Assembly: GCF_047528295.1 (NCBI RefSeq)
Contig: NZ_CP180001.1
Location: 1,860,001-1,924,000 of the forward strand
Source: Peptacetobacter sp900550335
Lineage (GTDB): Bacteria > Bacillota > Clostridia > Peptostreptococcales > Peptostreptococcaceae
Length of the DNA: 64,000 nucleotides
Direction: 5' to 3'
Positions 17,278 through 25,258 of the stretch are shown piece by piece. Under the pieces are notes generated by a model. That model was not told the origin of the DNA and ran no database searches. It saw nothing but the letters and a program-made list of their open reading frames with translations. Numbering within the stretch: position 1 is the stretch's first letter; every line of letters starts with the position of its first letter. The position numbers were made by a program, and so were the translations under genes.

Positions 17278-17896
17278 AACTGGGCTCATCCTCCTCTTCA
17301 TCTTCTAAATTATAAGTGTCTATTTCATCTTCATTTAATATAGCTCTTATTCTGTCTAGCTTATCTTTTTCTTTTAGATACTTAGACTTATAGTCTATCT
17401 GACTATCTCTTTCAGATTCAATTACCTTTGATAATCTAGTTGATAAGTCAACTACATAGTCGCCCCATTCTGGATTACTGCACCATATAGAGCCGATAGA
17501 ATATATATCTGTCTCTCCATTACAGTAGCACCATGGAGCTTTTTCATCTTCCTCTAAATACTGGTATCTTAACTTGTGACCAGCATAATCTATACAGTCC
17601 TCTTTTGTAGAGAAATAATCTCCATACTTTGAAGGATCATCTCGATATTCGTCATTTGCTCTAAGTCCGAACAAGTTGTTTTTTTCTATTGCCAGCTTAG
17701 AAGTCCCATAAGCACTCTCTAAACAAGCTATAGCTACAAGCATTATTGCATTGATATTATATTTATTCTGTGCCTCTATAAAGTAAGCTCCTAGACCTTC
17801 AAGTCCATTATCTTCTTTTAATGTATTAACTGCATTTTCTAATTCTTCAGCAGTTACATCAGTTATTTCTGATATATCATTTTTGTTGAAATACAT
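17267..17896 (-). CDS. Glucosaminidase-domain cell-wall hydrolase
   Basis: Predicted endo-beta-N-acetylglucosaminidase (PF01832-like). The catalytic region is IMLVAIACLESAYGTSKLAI (with the active-site Glu in LESAYG), then KNNLFGLRANDE and YFSTKEDCIDYAG. The C-terminal 45 residues are a charged coiled-coil-like tail that ends in an acidic stretch, with no membrane anchor or binding repeats. It lies in the lysis block directly upstream of the holin, which gives this prophage a second hydrolase of different bond specificity from the amidase. Confidence 0.85.
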   Translation of the reverse strand: MYFNKNDISEITDVTAEELENAVNTLKEDNGLEGLGAYFIEAQNKYNINAIMLVAIACLESAYGTSKLAIEKNNLFGLRANDEYRDDPSKYGDYFSTKEDCIDYAGHKLRYQYLEEDEKAPWCYCNGETDIYSIGSIWCSNPEWGDYVVDLSTRLSKVIESERDSQIDYKSKYLKEKDKLDRIRAILNEDEIDTYNLEDEEEDEPSYEY

Positions 17897-17908
17897 TTCA
17901 TTTTCTCC

Positions 17909-18214
17909 TTAATCACATTTTTTCCTACATTCCTTGCAATTCTCTTTTATGTCCTTAACTTCTCCAAGCAATGCCTTTATCTGTGTTTCGTGAACACCTA
18001 TTGCCTCTCTGATTTGATGCCTATCATCTATAGAAGCATCAAGTTTCACATCCATTTTCTTATAAGATTCGGTTAAATTTTCAAGCATTATTATAATTTT
18101 TGCTTCATTTTCTCCATCACCTTTTGCCTCTGATAGAGCCTTTTTGTATCCTGCATAAATACCTATAACTCCACTGAGTATAGCTATTAATACATTTATA
18201 TCTGTAAGATGCAC
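17909..18214 (-). CDS. XhlA-like/holin-associated small membrane protein
   Basis: 101 residues: one N-terminal membrane helix (INVLIAILSGVIGIYAGY) followed by a long coiled coil (MLENLTESYKKMDVKLDASI and ALLGEVKDIKENCKECRKKC) with Cys residues at the end. The layout resembles XhlA and similar lysis accessory proteins of Gram-positive phages. The start is the GTG at 18214, placed five bases after GGAGGTGA; an overlapping ATG is out of frame. First gene of the lysis block. Confidence 0.65.
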   Translation of the reverse strand: MHLTDINVLIAILSGVIGIYAGYKKALSEAKGDGENEAKIIIMLENLTESYKKMDVKLDASIDDRHQIREAIGVHETQIKALLGEVKDIKENCKECRKKCD

Positions 18215-18240
18215 ATAGTCACCTCCTAAAAAATTGTATT

Positions 18241-18272
18241 AAAAAAGGACCGATATAAAATATCAGCCCTTT
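18241..18272 (-). terminator. Minus-strand terminator upstream of the lysis block
   Basis: On the minus strand GGGCTGATAT and ATATCGGTCC pair (G-U wobbles allow full pairing) and are followed by a run of T. It would end the antisense RNA that starts near 18571 and partly insulate the lysis genes. Confidence 0.7.
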
Positions 18273-18286
18273 TTGTGTTAAATATA

Positions 18287-18295
18287 TGTTATAAT
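18287..18295 (+). promoter_or_regulatory. Extended -10 promoter of the small hydrophobic ORF
   Basis: TGTTATAAT, a TGn-extended -10 box, lies about 75 bases before the ATG at 18369. No clear -35 box. Transcription would begin near 18302, directly at the sequence that can pair with the 3' end of the same mRNA. Confidence 0.6.
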
Positions 18296-18303
18296 CATTT
18301 TTG

Positions 18304-18565
18304 GAATCACGTCTTAAAAAGAGTGGCTTATAGTTAAACCTACTTTCTAATGAAAGGAGGTGATAACTATGAAAGAGTTTATTTGTATATTATTAGAGAT
18401 TACAATAATACCTATTTTAAACGGGTTATTAATTAATCTAATTTATGATAAAATAAAAACCACTCTTAAGTTTGGCGACTGGAAGAGTGGTCATAATACT
18501 CCTTCCGATAAGGAAGAATAGTTTTTATTACTGCATTTATTTCTATAAGCCACTTGACGTGGTTC
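18304..18565. repeat. Inverted repeat enclosing a toxin-like ORF
   Basis: The 5' segments 18304-18313 (GAATCACGTC) and 18321-18333 (GAGTGGCTTATAG) are complementary to 18556-18565 and 18543-18555, 23 bp in total with two G-U pairs and one 7-base bulge. In RNA this would close the mRNA into a panhandle. An internal 9-bp hairpin, ACCACTCTT/AAGAGTGGT (18459-18491), shares the AAGAGTGG segment with the 5' arm. Confidence 0.75.
18369..18521 (+). CDS. Small hydrophobic protein, candidate type I toxin, 50 residues
   Basis: N-terminal half is one membrane helix (MKEFICILLEITIIPILNGL then LINLIYDKI), followed by a charged, polar tail ending PSDKEE. A full AAAGGAGGTGA lies six bases before the ATG. 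The gene lies on the plus strand between the tail and lysis blocks of the prophage, against the direction of the late genes. Small membrane toxins of type I systems, including those in Clostridioides difficile prophages, have this size and layout. The sequence itself does not match a toxin family that I recognise. Confidence 0.6.
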   Translation: MKEFICILLEITIIPILNGLLINLIYDKIKTTLKFGDWKSGHNTPSDKEE

Positions 18566-18606
18566 TTTTCTATATTTATTATACCACATATTTTTAGTTT
18601 GTGGGC

Positions 18607-18640
18607 ATAAAAAAAAGAACATATCTTAATCTATGCCCTG
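18607..18640 (-). terminator. Terminator at the end of the tail operon
   Basis: On the minus strand GGGCATA and TATGTTC form a 7-bp stem (two G-U) with an 8-base loop, followed by eight T. It stands 13 bases after the stop codon of the 55-residue tail-end protein. Confidence 0.7.
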
Positions 18641-18652
18641 TCTGTTAGTTTA

Positions 18653-18820
18653 CTATGCTAGAGTTTTTTCTTTTTCTTCTATCATAGCTATTAAGCCTTT
18701 GTATTCTTCGTCGTTAAATTCTCCAACTAAAAAGAATACATTTACCTTGTTTTTAAGGTCTGCTAATTTTTCTCCTGTTTTAGCTTTGTTAATCTGTCTT
18801 ACTGTTAAATCGTATAGCAT
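18653..18820 (-). CDS. Small phage tail-region protein, 55 residues
   Basis: Begins MLYDLTVRQINKAKTGEKLA and ends IEEKEKTLA. The composition is helical and charged. GGAGGGATAGCAT precedes the ATG, which is embedded in a GCATATGC palindrome. It is the last gene of the tail operon, just ahead of a terminator; short helical proteins of this kind are common after the tail-fibre gene in related phages. Function unknown. Confidence 0.65.
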   Translation of the reverse strand: MLYDLTVRQINKAKTGEKLADLKNKVNVFFLVGEFNDEEYKGLIAMIEEKEKTLA

Positions 18821-18848
18821 ATGCTATCCCTCCTTTAAAATATTTATT

Positions 18849-19181
18849 CTAAACTGCATTAGCAGAGTTTAGCTTTAACATTGCAATCTCGTATGATTGC
18901 TCAAATATCATGTCATCTTGTGTAGCATTCATTGCTTCTAAATCTGTTATCTTTGTATTTTGTTCTGTTTCAGATTTTTCTACTTTTGTATTTAATACTT
19001 CTAAATACTCATTATAACTGTACTGTTTTTCGTCATATACCCAAAATTCATATTCTTTCTGTGTTATTCCATCAATTTCTTTTTCACGTCTTATATTTGT
19101 GCGAATATAAATTGTGTCTACGTTAAATTCTATTCCATCAACTTTTGTTTGTGTTCCATGTACATTTTTAAATTCTTGCAT
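18849..19181 (-). CDS. Phage tail-associated protein, coiled-coil C-terminus
   Basis: 110 residues. The N-terminal part is beta-rich (VDGIEFNVDTIYIRTNIRRE and YEFWVYDEKQYSYNEYLE), and the last 45 residues form a coiled coil (VEKSETEQNTKITDLEAMNA). Position right after the tail-fibre gene fits XkdW-like small tail-fibre or assembly proteins. No firm family match; the role is inferred from position. Confidence 0.65.
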   Translation of the reverse strand: MQEFKNVHGTQTKVDGIEFNVDTIYIRTNIRREKEIDGITQKEYEFWVYDEKQYSYNEYLEVLNTKVEKSETEQNTKITDLEAMNATQDDMIFEQSYEIAMLKLNSANAV

Positions 19182-19196
19182 TATATCACCCCTTTT

Positions 19197-20603
19197 TTAG
19201 CCTAAAAAGACAAGGCGAGAACCGACAAAAGAATCCTGACCAGAAGCAGAATAACCCACACTCAAACAGAAAGCACCAGCACCAAGCCCATCAGCCTTAC
19301 TACCACCAGTGATACCGAAACAGTCCGAATTTGCCGAACCATAATCGCAATAATAAGTAGTATCACTACCATTTGTTGACATTGGGAAGAATCCTCCTTT
19401 ATTTGTATGAGCAACTTTATCTATTCTTACACCTAAAGAACTAGTTGTACCTACATTTTCATATCCACTTGCACTATTATTAAATGATTTATTATTTGTT
19501 GCAACCATAATGTTATAACCATTTAATTTCATACCATCCACAAATTGATATAAATTTCCCCAAAAATCTTCTATACCTAAGAAACACATTTGTTGTTTAC
19601 CACCAGTTTCACCGAATACCATACCTTTTGTATTAGTGCCACCAGTATTAGTTTTATTACTATTTCTATTTACGTATCCATAACCTAAAGCGTTTTGTGA
19701 ATTAAGATTTTTATATGCAAGAAGATATAAATTTTGTAATAATAATAAAGTAAACCAATTCCATTGTTGATAACCACTTCCAACATTATTTGCATAAGTT
19801 CTAAAATGAGTTAAAGTAGCACTTGTAGTAGGTGAAACACCACTTTTACTTCTAAGTTTTCCACCTTCATTGTAACCAAGATAAGCACCAACATATATGA
19901 AATCTTTCTCTACTCCTCCTACTTTATGTGCGTAACAATCATAAGAACTATCTATTTTATAATTAGATATTCTCATTTCATATCCATTAGTTATATTAGT
20001 AAATTTCCAATAAACTTTTGGAATTTCAACCATAACATCTACATCTGTTGGAACTGTACTTCCATCTGTATATTGTGTTTTATTGCTTGGTTTAATTTCT
20101 TTTGTAACTGTTCCATTTTTAAAACCTACTATTCTTATTTTGTTAAATGGAAATTTATCTGCCCAACCGCCTAAACTAGTTGGTGTAGCTACAGATATTC
20201 CAACTGCATCTTCAATGTAAGTACAACAAGTAGAAGGATTACTATTATTTTCCATAACTCTTACTCCAAATAATTGATAGTTTTTAGTAGTTTGTTGAAT
20301 TGCTTTAGATAGCCCTTCGTCTAATCCATCACTTGCCCCAATTTGAATTGTATAAGGAGTGTTCATTTTAAGTCCTGTAATTTTGTGTTTAAAAACATTT
20401 GTATCAGATTCGTATCCAACTTCTTTAGTTATTTCTTTTTTACCTCCATTTACATAGAGATAATGTCTACATATTGTTAATTCAACATCTTCTATTTTAT
20501 ATTCAATATCTATTGTATTTTGTCCAAAGGCAGTAACTTTTAAATTAGTAACATTTGGAACCTCATTAAAGCTTCCACCAATACTTTTTATACTTATAGC
20601 CAT
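19197..20603 (-). CDS. Tail-fibre/receptor-binding protein with C-type-lectin-like C-terminus
   Basis: 468 residues. The first 90 residues resemble a fibronectin type III domain (VTNLKVTAFGQNTIDIEYKI). The remainder looks like a C-type lectin or sulfatase-modifying-factor fold, as in major tropism determinants: FWGNLYQFVDGMKLNGYNIM, ITGGSKADGLGAGAF and the ending VGSRLVFLG. This probably recognises the host surface. The last 120 coding bases have only 11 A on the coding strand and about 48 percent GC, unlike the A-rich rest of the gene, which may mark a variable region or a recombined cassette. It overlaps the upstream tail gene by one base. Confidence 0.75.
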   Translation of the reverse strand: MAISIKSIGGSFNEVPNVTNLKVTAFGQNTIDIEYKIEDVELTICRHYLYVNGGKKEITKEVGYESDTNVFKHKITGLKMNTPYTIQIGASDGLDEGLSKAIQQTTKNYQLFGVRVMENNSNPSTCCTYIEDAVGISVATPTSLGGWADKFPFNKIRIVGFKNGTVTKEIKPSNKTQYTDGSTVPTDVDVMVEIPKVYWKFTNITNGYEMRISNYKIDSSYDCYAHKVGGVEKDFIYVGAYLGYNEGGKLRSKSGVSPTTSATLTHFRTYANNVGSGYQQWNWFTLLLLQNLYLLAYKNLNSQNALGYGYVNRNSNKTNTGGTNTKGMVFGETGGKQQMCFLGIEDFWGNLYQFVDGMKLNGYNIMVATNNKSFNNSASGYENVGTTSSLGVRIDKVAHTNKGGFFPMSTNGSDTTYYCDYGSANSDCFGITGGSKADGLGAGAFCLSVGYSASGQDSFVGSRLVFLG

Positions 20604-21187
20604 TACTTCTTCACCACCTTTACACGAATCGGAATGTTAACTGTCGGAACAGTTCCCAAAGCTTTTATAATATTCTTTCTGTCTGGACTAGGAACAGGAA
20701 TAGTTTTACCCCAAACTTTAGCAATATCCTTTGTAGCATTGCCACTTAATTCTATTTCAATATCATATGTATTTGAAGGATAAGTACTTTCCAAAGAATA
20801 AGTCTGTTCACTCCAATTACTTGATATTAAAGTAACTTCTGCGTATGTTGCTTTTAATTTCCCAACTTCTGTATTTGTATCTCCTAAATCTGTCTTATTC
20901 TTATCTGCTAGAGCCTTAATTTCATTCATTGCGTTTACTAGATTATCCTTTTTAGTTGTTGTTAGAGTTGTAATATCTCCTACATCTTTATCCAACTCAT
21001 TTACCGCATCAACTAAGCTATCCTTATTACTAGTAGTCAGAGCTTCCTTATTCCCTAAATTAGTCTTAAGCTCTCCAACTTCCCTATCTATTATTAAATT
21101 ATCATCACAAAAATCTTGTCTTTTAACATATTCATTCCCAGCCCACTGACTAAGATTAATATTTGGTGTCTTATTCGCACTAGGCAA
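20603..21187 (-). CDS. Phage tail fibre/baseplate-attached structural protein
   Basis: 194 residues. The N-terminus (MPSANKTPNINLSQWAGNEY) resembles the start of PBSX-type tail-fibre proteins. Two related coiled-coil repeats follow: LTTSNKDSLVDAVNELDKDV and LTTTKKDNLVNAMNEIKALA. The last 75 residues are beta-rich. It overlaps YmfQ-like and tail-tip genes by a few bases. Probably a trimeric connector between baseplate and the receptor-binding protein; inferred from position and coiled coils. Confidence 0.7.
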   Translation of the reverse strand: MPSANKTPNINLSQWAGNEYVKRQDFCDDNLIIDREVGELKTNLGNKEALTTSNKDSLVDAVNELDKDVGDITTLTTTKKDNLVNAMNEIKALADKNKTDLGDTNTEVGKLKATYAEVTLISSNWSEQTYSLESTYPSNTYDIEIELSGNATKDIAKVWGKTIPVPSPDRKNIIKALGTVPTVNIPIRVKVVKK

Positions 21188-21785
21188 TATCTACACCCCC
21201 TTTATTTTTCTCCATATAAACCTCTAATTCATCCCAAGTAATTCCAAGAGCCTCCCACTCGTCCCAAGTCTTATTGTACGAATCGAACTCATCCCAAATT
21301 AAGTACGAATACTCATACTTGTGTGCCAAGTGTGCTGGCTTAATTCTCCTAATCACCTTGTCTAACTCTGGTAAAGCTTCTGGAATACCACGAACTCCTA
21401 TAAACTTAATGGTAAAAATATAATGCTCAAAATCCTCTATCACATCACACTCACCATTACTATATGCCTCAGCTACCTTCTTAATAACCTCAACTGTAGT
21501 AATATCTCTCCTACGCATCTCAGCCATCACATTACTTCTTCTAGTTTCATAGCTAAGTTTCTCATTGGTCTCTATCTTCACCAAATCTTCCCAGAACTCA
21601 AGTCCCCATGTTGCAGTACTCACGAAAAACTGATTAAAAAGATCTGTAAATGCTCCCTTCAACTTATCAATTTCTATATCCAAAGCATCCATAAAAGGCT
21701 TATCTATATCATTCTGAAGTAACTTTGGAAACTTAGAATAAATATCTGACTTGTCATAAAACCAATTATATTTCTTAAGCATCAC
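21180..21785 (-). CDS. Baseplate protein, YmfQ-like (DUF2313)
   Basis: 201 residues with the DUF2313 pattern: an N-terminal region that places the protein on the baseplate (DKPFMDALDIEIDKLKGAFT), then TWGLEFWEDLVKIETNEKLS, VMAEMRRRDITTVEVIKKVA and IRRIKPAHLAHKYEYSYLIW. Standard position directly after the gpJ-like baseplate gene. A C-terminal tail repeats a W-D-E unit (TWDEWEALGITWDELEVY). Predicted to form part of the baseplate wedge of the contractile tail. Confidence 0.85.
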   Translation of the reverse strand: MMLKKYNWFYDKSDIYSKFPKLLQNDIDKPFMDALDIEIDKLKGAFTDLFNQFFVSTATWGLEFWEDLVKIETNEKLSYETRRSNVMAEMRRRDITTVEVIKKVAEAYSNGECDVIEDFEHYIFTIKFIGVRGIPEALPELDKVIRRIKPAHLAHKYEYSYLIWDEFDSYNKTWDEWEALGITWDELEVYMEKNKGGVDIA

Positions 21786-22830
21786 TCACCACTCCATCCA
21801 AGTTCGCAACTGCTATCTGCTCATCTCCTACTACAACATCATTAGTAGCTCCATTTAACTTCAAGCCTTCTATATTAACTACCTCACCTATATTTGCCAG
21901 TAACCCAAGCACCTTAATATAAGCTATCTTTGTGCCTGCTTCCTTGAAATATTCATTCAAAGCAATTAAGAAGTCTGACTTAACATTCTCTAAAATAGAA
22001 TTAGCTGCTAATGTAAGAGTAGCTGTTATGTTTATATTCATAGCAGTCGGAGTTATAACTGTAGGATTAGCTCCAACTGGTTTCTTGCTCATTATATATT
22101 CCCTACAGTTTTTCAGAACTTCCTCATCGACCGCCGTATTACCTTCTCCAAATATTACAACCTTAACAGTACTAGGGCCATTCCAAAGACCAGTAGCTTT
22201 TGCATCTTTCACTCCATCAATGCTCCTTGCCCATTGCTCATAGTCGGCCTCATTACCAGATGTTGCTTTATCGGTCATATAGATATCAAACCTCTCTCTA
22301 AAGTCCTCATCCGACTCTCTCTCAGTACCACCCTTAAATGGAACTCTATTATAAATCTTAGTAATATTGCTATTAGCCTCAACCAAATTGAACTCTGTGT
22401 TCGCATTTAAGTTATACTTCAAACCTATCTCTGTAGCTTGTACAGGACTAGTATTTTGCTCATTGTCAGCTACTAGAGTAACATCTTTTATAACTGTATA
22501 AACCAGACCAGCATATTCTATTTTCGTACCATTTTCTATAGTTGCTCCTGTAGTTCCCTCAAAATAAACCTCTCCTGTAGCATTCTCTCCAAGCTTTCTC
22601 TTAGGGCCAAATTCATTTATTCTTTCATCAAGAAATTCGCCAAAGGTATTTTTAATAAATACTAGATCTTCCACCATATCCAATGCTGAATATGCTTGTG
22701 CCAAATCTATAGCCATAGCAGATGCATTATTGTAAGTAGTAGAGCCTTCAATTTTCGCCAAATCAGTCTTTGTATTCGCTAAAATCCTATCTCTAATAAC
22801 ATCAACTGTTTCTGTTGCATATCTAGACAC
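21775..22830 (-). CDS. Baseplate assembly protein J (XkdT-like)
   Basis: 351 residues, of the gpJ/XkdT family forming the baseplate wedge. Conserved pieces include FGEFLDERINEFGPKRKLGE near residue 65, GTERESDEDFRERFDIYMTD, GNEADYEQWARSIDGVKDAK and VIFGEGNTAVDEEVLKNCRE. The C-terminus is the less conserved beta-rich domain. Located between XkdS-like and YmfQ-like genes, overlapping both by a few bases, which is the usual translational coupling. Confidence 0.9.
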   Translation of the reverse strand: MSRYATETVDVIRDRILANTKTDLAKIEGSTTYNNASAMAIDLAQAYSALDMVEDLVFIKNTFGEFLDERINEFGPKRKLGENATGEVYFEGTTGATIENGTKIEYAGLVYTVIKDVTLVADNEQNTSPVQATEIGLKYNLNANTEFNLVEANSNITKIYNRVPFKGGTERESDEDFRERFDIYMTDKATSGNEADYEQWARSIDGVKDAKATGLWNGPSTVKVVIFGEGNTAVDEEVLKNCREYIMSKKPVGANPTVITPTAMNINITATLTLAANSILENVKSDFLIALNEYFKEAGTKIAYIKVLGLLANIGEVVNIEGLKLNGATNDVVVGDEQIAVANLDGVVSDA

Positions 22831-23254
22831 TTAGCTCCACCCCCTCGCTATATACTGTATCTACATTAATATTCACAGTAAGCTTATCATTTTCAAAACT
22901 TGCATCTATAATATTTACATTTTTAATATACTCATTCACCATCAGAGCCTCTCTTATAAACCTTATAGCCTCACTTTCGGTGTATCCTTTTGTGTACTTA
23001 TTTCCGATTAACTCTTCAAGTTCTGTACCATAATCAGTAGTAAAAATTTGATATCTATACCTAGCAATTTTTATCGTCTTATAAATCCAAACCTTTATTG
23101 CCTCATCACCTTCGACAACTATATACTCCTTTGTTTTCTCATTTATCAAAGGTTTATCATTAAGATAATCCCAACCAATCTCTTTAAATAACTCAAGATT
23201 ATTATCCGCTGCATTATCTTTATCCTCAATTATAAAAGGATATAAATCACTCAT
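22823..23254 (-). CDS. Baseplate protein, XkdS-like (DUF2634)
   Basis: 143 residues, DUF2634/gp25-like. Features: WDYLNDKPLINEKTKEYIVV, then VWIYKTIKIARYRYQIFTTD, which is the core of the lysozyme-like gp25 fold, and YGTELEELIGNKYTKGYTES. Probably part of the inner baseplate. Stop and start codons overlap with both neighbours. High confidence from sequence plus conserved gene order. Confidence 0.88.
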   Translation of the reverse strand: MSDLYPFIIEDKDNAADNNLELFKEIGWDYLNDKPLINEKTKEYIVVEGDEAIKVWIYKTIKIARYRYQIFTTDYGTELEELIGNKYTKGYTESEAIRFIREALMVNEYIKNVNIIDASFENDKLTVNINVDTVYSEGVELSV

Positions 23255-23557
23255 TTATATCCTCACCACCTTATCTATAACTACAAATTTCCCTCCAACG
23301 TGTAACAATAACACATTATCTCCAGGACTAATTCTATACTTATAATCATTTTTAAATGTCATTTTCGTATTTAATAAATCTTTCAGATAACCACATATCA
23401 ATAAATCATCTGAATCTAATATCATATTTTTTAGCTTAACACTAAACGGACTAACAGACTTAACACTTGCTAAAAATAACTTCTCCTCTTTAGCATTACT
23501 TATTAATTCATTTAGCATTCCTGCTAACTCTATCATAGGATCTGTATTATTCTTCAT
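23255..23557 (-). CDS. XkdR-like tail protein (DUF2577)
   Basis: 100 residues. The N-terminus NNTDPMIELAGMLNELISNA and the beta-rich remainder with PFSVKLKNMILDSDDLLICG and YRISPGDNVLLLHVGGKFVV fit DUF2577, a small OB-like protein found between XkdQ and XkdS in PBSX-type tails. Presumably part of the tail hub. Recognition rests on gene order as well as sequence. Confidence 0.82.
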   Translation of the reverse strand: MKNNTDPMIELAGMLNELISNAKEEKLFLASVKSVSPFSVKLKNMILDSDDLLICGYLKDLLNTKMTFKNDYKYRISPGDNVLLLHVGGKFVVIDKVVRI

Positions 23558-23566
23558 ATGCCCCTC

Positions 23567-25258
23567 CTATAAAAATCGTCTTGCGTTATGATAGTCACCA
23601 CGACTACTCAACTTACTTATCCTTACTACATCGTTACTCTTTGGTGCATGTATATATTCTCCATTCCCTACATACATTCCAACGTGATGTACAGGACTTC
23701 CGAAGAATACCAAATCACCCGGTTGTAAGTTACCTTTACTTACAGATTGACCATACCTACTCTGTTCTGAGGATGTACGTGGAATTGATTTTCTCATCTG
23801 TTTAGCTACCCAGTAAATCAAGCCACTGCAATCAAATGAATTAGGGCCAGTTGCTCCCCATTTGTATGGCTTACCTAATTGACTTTTAGCTAGTGTTACA
23901 GCTCTACTATTTCCTCCACCATTTGAAAATCCTGTTCCATTTCCAATGATAATTTCTCCATATTTTTTACCCCATCCATAAGCACTCTTTTTGTCTGGGT
24001 AAAGTAAATCTATATGGTACACTCCATTTACAACTTGTATCTTTCCACCACGATCATTTACACGATATACTTTTCCATCGTTGCTTGTACCAGTACCACA
24101 AACTTGTATCTGTGTATTAAAAGGTATTGATGGAGGAGCTGCACATGTATTAGAGCTTGGATTAAGCCTTTCTCCATTAGCTGCTACAAATCCACCCTGA
24201 AGTTTATCATTTGATGGATAATAAGCGGTAAATAGAGCCTTAACTCTTTTTCCATTTAGCACTCCACCACTTTCAGATGCTCCATCGGCATTCTCTTCTT
24301 TGCCGTCTTCGGCTTTTTCATCCATAATGTTCTCAAAATTCAGAGTCAAATTAGTCTTGTGTATGCCATCAGAATACTCTTGTGAATCCGAATCAATATA
24401 AAACTTACCTATCAATCCTGAGTTAGTATCTTTAACCATAACTGCATTGCCAGCTACACAAGTACCATCTGTCACAAGACCACCTACACTACACTTCTTT
24501 TCAACGTCTTTAAATTTATCATTTATTTCCTCTGTAGATAGACCTTTATCTTTCTGCTCAGCTATCTCTTGTATCACTCCATACACTTCCTGGAGTTCCT
24601 TCTTATCCTTTACATCAAGTTTATTTCCGTTCGCATCTGTTATTACAACTCTATTTACTATATTCTCAGCACTCATACTATACTCTGCATTTGTAAGGTT
24701 TTTATCTTCCTCAAAACCTATCTTCAAAACAGTTACACCTTTTTCGATAACTGAAACCTTTTGTCTTGTAACAACTATCATATACTTCTTTCCACTGCTC
24801 TTTGCCTCTTCTGTGTATGCAGTCATTATAATGTCATAAACAGACTTATTAACGAACACCTTGCTCATTTTTACCTTAGATTTTGCAAATTCGCCGTATG
24901 CAAACTTATTATCCTTCAAAACAATCTGAGCTATTTCCGCTGCTGTTTTGTCTTTAAAATTGTAAGAGCATTTACTCTTAGTCAATCTCCATCCTTCATC
25001 GAGTGCTGTATATTTTACAGTATTTTCGCTAGTATTCTGAACACTTAGCACCTTTCCTCTAAATACTTCCTCATTTGCATCATAGAGTTTTGCCAAGTTT
25101 CCAGCTTCTATACTAAACTTACTCCTTGCAACACTAAACTCACACTTTCTGCCTGCTGCTTTAATATCTCCAGATGTCGTTGCACTTTCCAAAATACTAC
25201 TTATGTTGTACTTACTCTCATCTTTTTTCTGAATTACCATTTCAACATTTTTAAGCAT
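23567..25258 (-). CDS. Tail hub protein XkdQ fused to 3D and NlpC/P60 domains
   Basis: 563 residues in three parts. Residues 1-310: XkdQ/gpD-like hub (LKNVEMVIQKKDESKYNISS near the start, LTNAEYSMSAENIVNRVVIT). Residues about 338-440: 3D domain (FTAYYPSNDKLQGGFVAANG and VNDRGGKI with the family Asp residues). Residues about 455-563: NlpC/P60 peptidase (NSFDCSGLIYWVAKQ with catalytic Cys, and HHVGMYVGNGEYIHAP with His). The enzyme domains would cut or remodel peptidoglycan during DNA injection. Many PBSX-like phages carry these activities on separate or differently joined proteins. Confidence 0.9.
   Translation of the reverse strand: MLKNVEMVIQKKDESKYNISSILESATTSGDIKAAGRKCEFSVARSKFSIEAGNLAKLYDANEEVFRGKVLSVQNTSENTVKYTALDEGWRLTKSKCSYNFKDKTAAEIAQIVLKDNKFAYGEFAKSKVKMSKVFVNKSVYDIIMTAYTEEAKSSGKKYMIVVTRQKVSVIEKGVTVLKIGFEEDKNLTNAEYSMSAENIVNRVVITDANGNKLDVKDKKELQEVYGVIQEIAEQKDKGLSTEEINDKFKDVEKKCSVGGLVTDGTCVAGNAVMVKDTNSGLIGKFYIDSDSQEYSDGIHKTNLTLNFENIMDEKAEDGKEENADGASESGGVLNGKRVKALFTAYYPSNDKLQGGFVAANGERLNPSSNTCAAPPSIPFNTQIQVCGTGTSNDGKVYRVNDRGGKIQVVNGVYHIDLLYPDKKSAYGWGKKYGEIIIGNGTGFSNGGGNSRAVTLAKSQLGKPYKWGATGPNSFDCSGLIYWVAKQMRKSIPRTSSEQSRYGQSVSKGNLQPGDLVFFGSPVHHVGMYVGNGEYIHAPKSNDVVRISKLSSRGDYHNARRFL

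Larger units (their letters stand above)
18241..18571 (-). ncRNA. Predicted antisense RNA opposite the small hydrophobic ORF
   Basis: On the minus strand TGGTATAAT (extended -10; TATAAT at 18578-18583) would start RNA near 18571. The first good terminator on that strand is at 18241-18272. The transcript would cover the whole toxin-like ORF and its 5' region. Promoter and terminator are seen; the RNA itself is inferred. Confidence 0.5.
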
